Source: Bordetella genomosp. 1
Lineage (GTDB): Bacteria > Pseudomonadota > Gammaproteobacteria > Burkholderiales > Burkholderiaceae_B
Length of the DNA stretch: 64,000 bases
Assembly (NCBI RefSeq): GCF_002261335.1
Contig: NZ_NEVL01000006.1
Location: 248,001-312,000, forward strand
Reading direction: 5' to 3'
Shown: positions 62,056 through 64,000 of the stretch, piece after piece
Numbering within the stretch: position 1 is the stretch's first letter
Layout of the letters: every line of letters begins with the position of its first letter
Position numbers and translations under genes: made by a program
Notes under the pieces: generated by a model
Databases searched by the model: none
What the model saw: only the letters and a program-made list of their open reading frames with translations
Told to the model about the DNA's origin: nothing

Positions 62056-62088
62056 AATATATGAGATTCAATTCTATATTTTGAGATT
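62056..62088. promoter_or_regulatory. AT-rich repeat region, possible IclR operator and dgo promoter
   Basis: In the divergent gap an AT-rich patch has TGAGATT twice (62062-62068 and 62082-62088), 20 bases apart. AATATA (62056-62061) and TATATT (62075-62080) are inverted. The spacing of two helical turns suits a dimeric regulator. The regulator assignment is inference. Confidence 0.5.
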
Positions 62089-62178
62089 TTTTGGCCGCTC
62101 GACTAGAATTTTTTGCATCGGGCCCACCGCCCCTACAAACCGGCCACGACACGTGGCGGACAACGAGACAGCTTTTCC

Positions 62179-63189
62179 ATGACTACCGGCAAGCCCGACA
62201 CCGCGGCGCTGATCGCGCTGGACTGGGGCACCTCCTCCCTGCGCGCCTATCGCATGGATGGCCGCGGCCAGACGCTGGATGCGCGCCATCTGCCCTGGGG
62301 CATCATGAATCTGCCCCAGCCCCTGCAGGACGGCGCGCTCGCCGCCGGCGCGGCCGACCAGGACGCCCGCTTCGAACTCGCGTTTCAACATGCCTGCGGC
62401 GATTGGTTGCGCGCCGAACCTTCCCTGCCCGTGATCGCCTGCGGCATGGTCGGCAGCGCCCAAGGATGGCGCGAGGCCGCCTATCTCGACGTGCCGGTCG
62501 ACCTCGGCCAACTCGCCGGCCAGCTCACCCGCGTGGCGCGCGACGGCACGCCGATGCACATCGTGCCCGGACTGATCCAGCGCCACGGCCTGCCCAACGT
62601 GATGCGCGGCGAGGAAACCCAGGTGGCCGGCGTGCTGGACACGCTCGGCGCCGACGCCGACGACCTGCTGATCGGCCTGCCCGGCACGCACTCCAAGTGG
62701 GTGGCGGTGCGGCGCGGCCGCGTCACCCACTTCGACACCTTCATGACCGGCGAGGTCTACGCCGCGCTGCGCGGCCACACGATTCTCGGCCGCACCATGA
62801 GCGACGGCGCCTCCGACCCCGAAGCCTACGCACGCGGCCTGCGCGTGGCGGGCGCACCCGCCGGCCGGGCCGGCGTGCTCTCCACCATCTTCAGCGCACG
62901 CACGCTGGGCCTGACCGGCGCGCTCACGCCCGCCGCCAGCCCCGACTATCTCTCGGGCCTGCTGATCGGCCACGAGATCGCGGCGCTGGCCGAGATGCTG
63001 CGCCAGCAGGGCGCGATGCCGCGCCTGGTGCTGTGCGGCGACGACGCGCTGTGCGAGCGCTATCGCCTCGCCCTCGATCACTACGGCCTGGGCACGCCCG
63101 CCCAGGCCCGCCACGCCACGGAACGCGGGCTCTGGCACCTGGCGCTGGCCGCCGGGCTGGTGCGCGCGTCCGTCACGGAGACGCCATGA
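62179..63189 (+). CDS. dgoK: 2-dehydro-3-deoxygalactonokinase
   Basis: A 336-residue kinase of the DgoK family. The start LIALDWGTSSLRAYRMDGRG is the sugar-kinase-like phosphate loop. Further motifs are IACGMVGSAQGWREA, GLPGTHSKWVAV and VLCGDDALCERY. It phosphorylates 2-dehydro-3-deoxygalactonate at O-6. The stop overlaps the dgoA start by ATGA. The N-terminus was set at MTTGKPDTAALIALDW. Confidence 0.93.
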   Translation: MTTGKPDTAALIALDWGTSSLRAYRMDGRGQTLDARHLPWGIMNLPQPLQDGALAAGAADQDARFELAFQHACGDWLRAEPSLPVIACGMVGSAQGWREAAYLDVPVDLGQLAGQLTRVARDGTPMHIVPGLIQRHGLPNVMRGEETQVAGVLDTLGADADDLLIGLPGTHSKWVAVRRGRVTHFDTFMTGEVYAALRGHTILGRTMSDGASDPEAYARGLRVAGAPAGRAGVLSTIFSARTLGLTGALTPAASPDYLSGLLIGHEIAALAEMLRQQGAMPRLVLCGDDALCERYRLALDHYGLGTPAQARHATERGLWHLALAAGLVRASVTETP

Positions 63190-63824
63190 CCACCTCTTCC
63201 GCCCGACTCGCCCTGGCCATGCAGGCCTGCCCCCTGGTCGCCATCCTGCGCGGCATCCGCCCCGAGGAAGCCGCCGGCATCGGCCAGGCCCTGTACCACG
63301 CGGGCTTCCGCCTGATCGAAGTGCCGCTGAACTCGCCGCAGCCGTTCGACAGCATCGCCGCCATGCGCGCCGTGCTGCCGGAGGATTGCCTGCTGGGCGC
63401 CGGCACCGTGATCGATCCCGACGACGTCACGCGCGTGCGCGACGCCGGCGGCGCCATCATCGTCATGCCGCACAGCGATCCCGCCGTGATCCGCCGCGCC
63501 AAGGCCGAAGGCATGCTGAGCCTGCCCGGCGTGGCCACGCCCACCGAGGCGTTCGCCGCGCTGGCCGCCGGCGCCGATGCGCTCAAGCTGTTCCCGGCCG
63601 AACAGGTCGGCCCGTCGGTGCTGCGCGCCTGGCGCGCCGTGCTGCGCGCGCCGCTGCTGCCGGTCGGCGGCATCACGCCGCACAACCTTGCCGAATTCGC
63701 CGCCGCCGGCGCCTCGGGCTTCGGCCTGGGCTCGGCGCTCTACAAGCCTGGCCTGTCGGCCGACGAGGTCGGCGCACGCGCGCGCGAATTCGTCGCCGCC
63801 TGGCAGGCCATCGCCCCCCGCTGA
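63186..63824 (+). CDS. dgoA: 2-dehydro-3-deoxy-6-phosphogalactonate aldolase
   Basis: A 212-residue class I KDPG-type aldolase. It has the Glu in [14 protein letters not shown], the [11 protein letters not shown] segment and the Schiff-base Lys in [14 protein letters not shown], followed by [25 protein letters not shown]. It splits KDPGal to pyruvate and glyceraldehyde 3-phosphate. The start overlaps dgoK, so the two are translationally coupled. Confidence 0.93.
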   Translation: MTTSSARLALAMQACPLVAILRGIRPEEAAGIGQALYHAGFRLIEVPLNSPQPFDSIAAMRAVLPEDCLLGAGTVIDPDDVTRVRDAGGAIIVMPHSDPAVIRRAKAEGMLSLPGVATPTEAFAALAAGADALKLFPAEQVGPSVLRAWRAVLRAPLLPVGGITPHNLAEFAAAGASGFGLGSALYKPGLSADEVGARAREFVAAWQAIAPR

Positions 63825-63855
63825 TTTCACGATCCCACGCAGAGGAGACCCTCTC

Positions 63856-64000
63856 ATGAAAATCACCAAGCTCACGACCTACATCGTCCCGCCGCGCTGG
63901 CTGTTCCTCAAGATCGAGACCGACGAAGGCGTGGTCGGCTGGGGCGAGCCCGTGGTCGAGGGCCGCGCGCACTCGGTGGCCGCGGCGGTCGAGGAACTGG
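63856..64000 (+). CDS. dgoD: Galactonate dehydratase, N-terminal part
   Basis: The first 48 residues ([39 protein letters not shown]) of an enolase-superfamily sugar-acid dehydratase, cut by the window end. Position and sequence fit DgoD, which removes water from D-galactonate. AGGAGA is the ribosome site. Confidence 0.85.
   Translation, partial: MKITKLTTYIVPPRWLFLKIETDEGVVGWGEPVVEGRAHSVAAAVEEL

Overview
The window is about 64 kb of very GC-rich bacterial DNA. It looks like a betaproteobacterium of the order Burkholderiales, most likely Alcaligenaceae (Bordetella/Achromobacter-like). The reasons are three Bug/TctC-type periplasmic receptors, two DUF4148 proteins, a PP0621-family protein next to ampD and a CcsA-type gene, and the general Bug + CoA-transferase + HMG-CoA-lyase-like operon style. 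These calls rest on reading motifs in translations; no database search was run.

Layout. (1) 1-17.1 kb is chromosomal catabolism and transport: the end of a Bug receptor and a lactonase; a lower-GC MATE/Wzx-like transporter; a sulfonate/nitrate-type ABC importer (4.0-6.6 kb); a LysR-controlled operon of D-serine dehydratase, Bug receptor, amidase, GST and MFS symporter (7.1-14.4 kb); an AraC regulator, a class II aldolase and small secreted proteins. (2) 17.4-27.1 kb holds a tandem DUF4148 pair and an island of dispersed GTGTCAGACTGCATTT repeats around an orphan, degenerate ABC ATPase and a histidine-utilisation operon (NCS1 permease, hutU, hutH, hutI). A divergent hutC and two matching operator half-sites sit beside the permease. 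(3) 27.1-49.1 kb is accessory DNA ending at a tRNA-Gly gene. It contains lower-GC genes, a hybrid sensor kinase, three decayed genes (DoxX-like/SDR, DUF2269, DUF892), an intact manganese catalase, and a tightly coupled minus-strand cluster of about eleven genes. That cluster encodes a GlcG-like protein, an Atm1-like ABC exporter fused to a kinase-like module and a receiver domain, glycosyltransferases, an SDR, a heptose-bisphosphatase-like HAD enzyme, two GT9 heptosyltransferase-like enzymes, a NodU-type carbamoyltransferase and a UDP-glucuronate decarboxylase. A TniQ-like C-terminal fragment lies beside the tRNA. (4) 49.1-54.0 kb is a Bug receptor / HMG-CoA-lyase-like / CoA-transferase operon with a LysR regulator and a small monooxygenase-like protein. 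(5) 54.3-61.1 kb is conserved core: trmB, pip, thiS, a Kbp/YgaU protein, ffh, a CcsA-type gene, a PP0621 protein, ampD and a GST. (6) 61.1 kb to the end is an IclR regulator divergent from a galactonate operon (dgoK, dgoA, start of dgoD).

The most unusual content is the 34.8-47.6 kb cluster. Most consecutive genes share ATGA stop/start overlaps. Together they look able to make a heptose- and pentose-containing, carbamoylated glycoconjugate. The first large gene is an ABC exporter carrying an apparently intact phospho-receiver domain. The product is not known and the pathway is inference.
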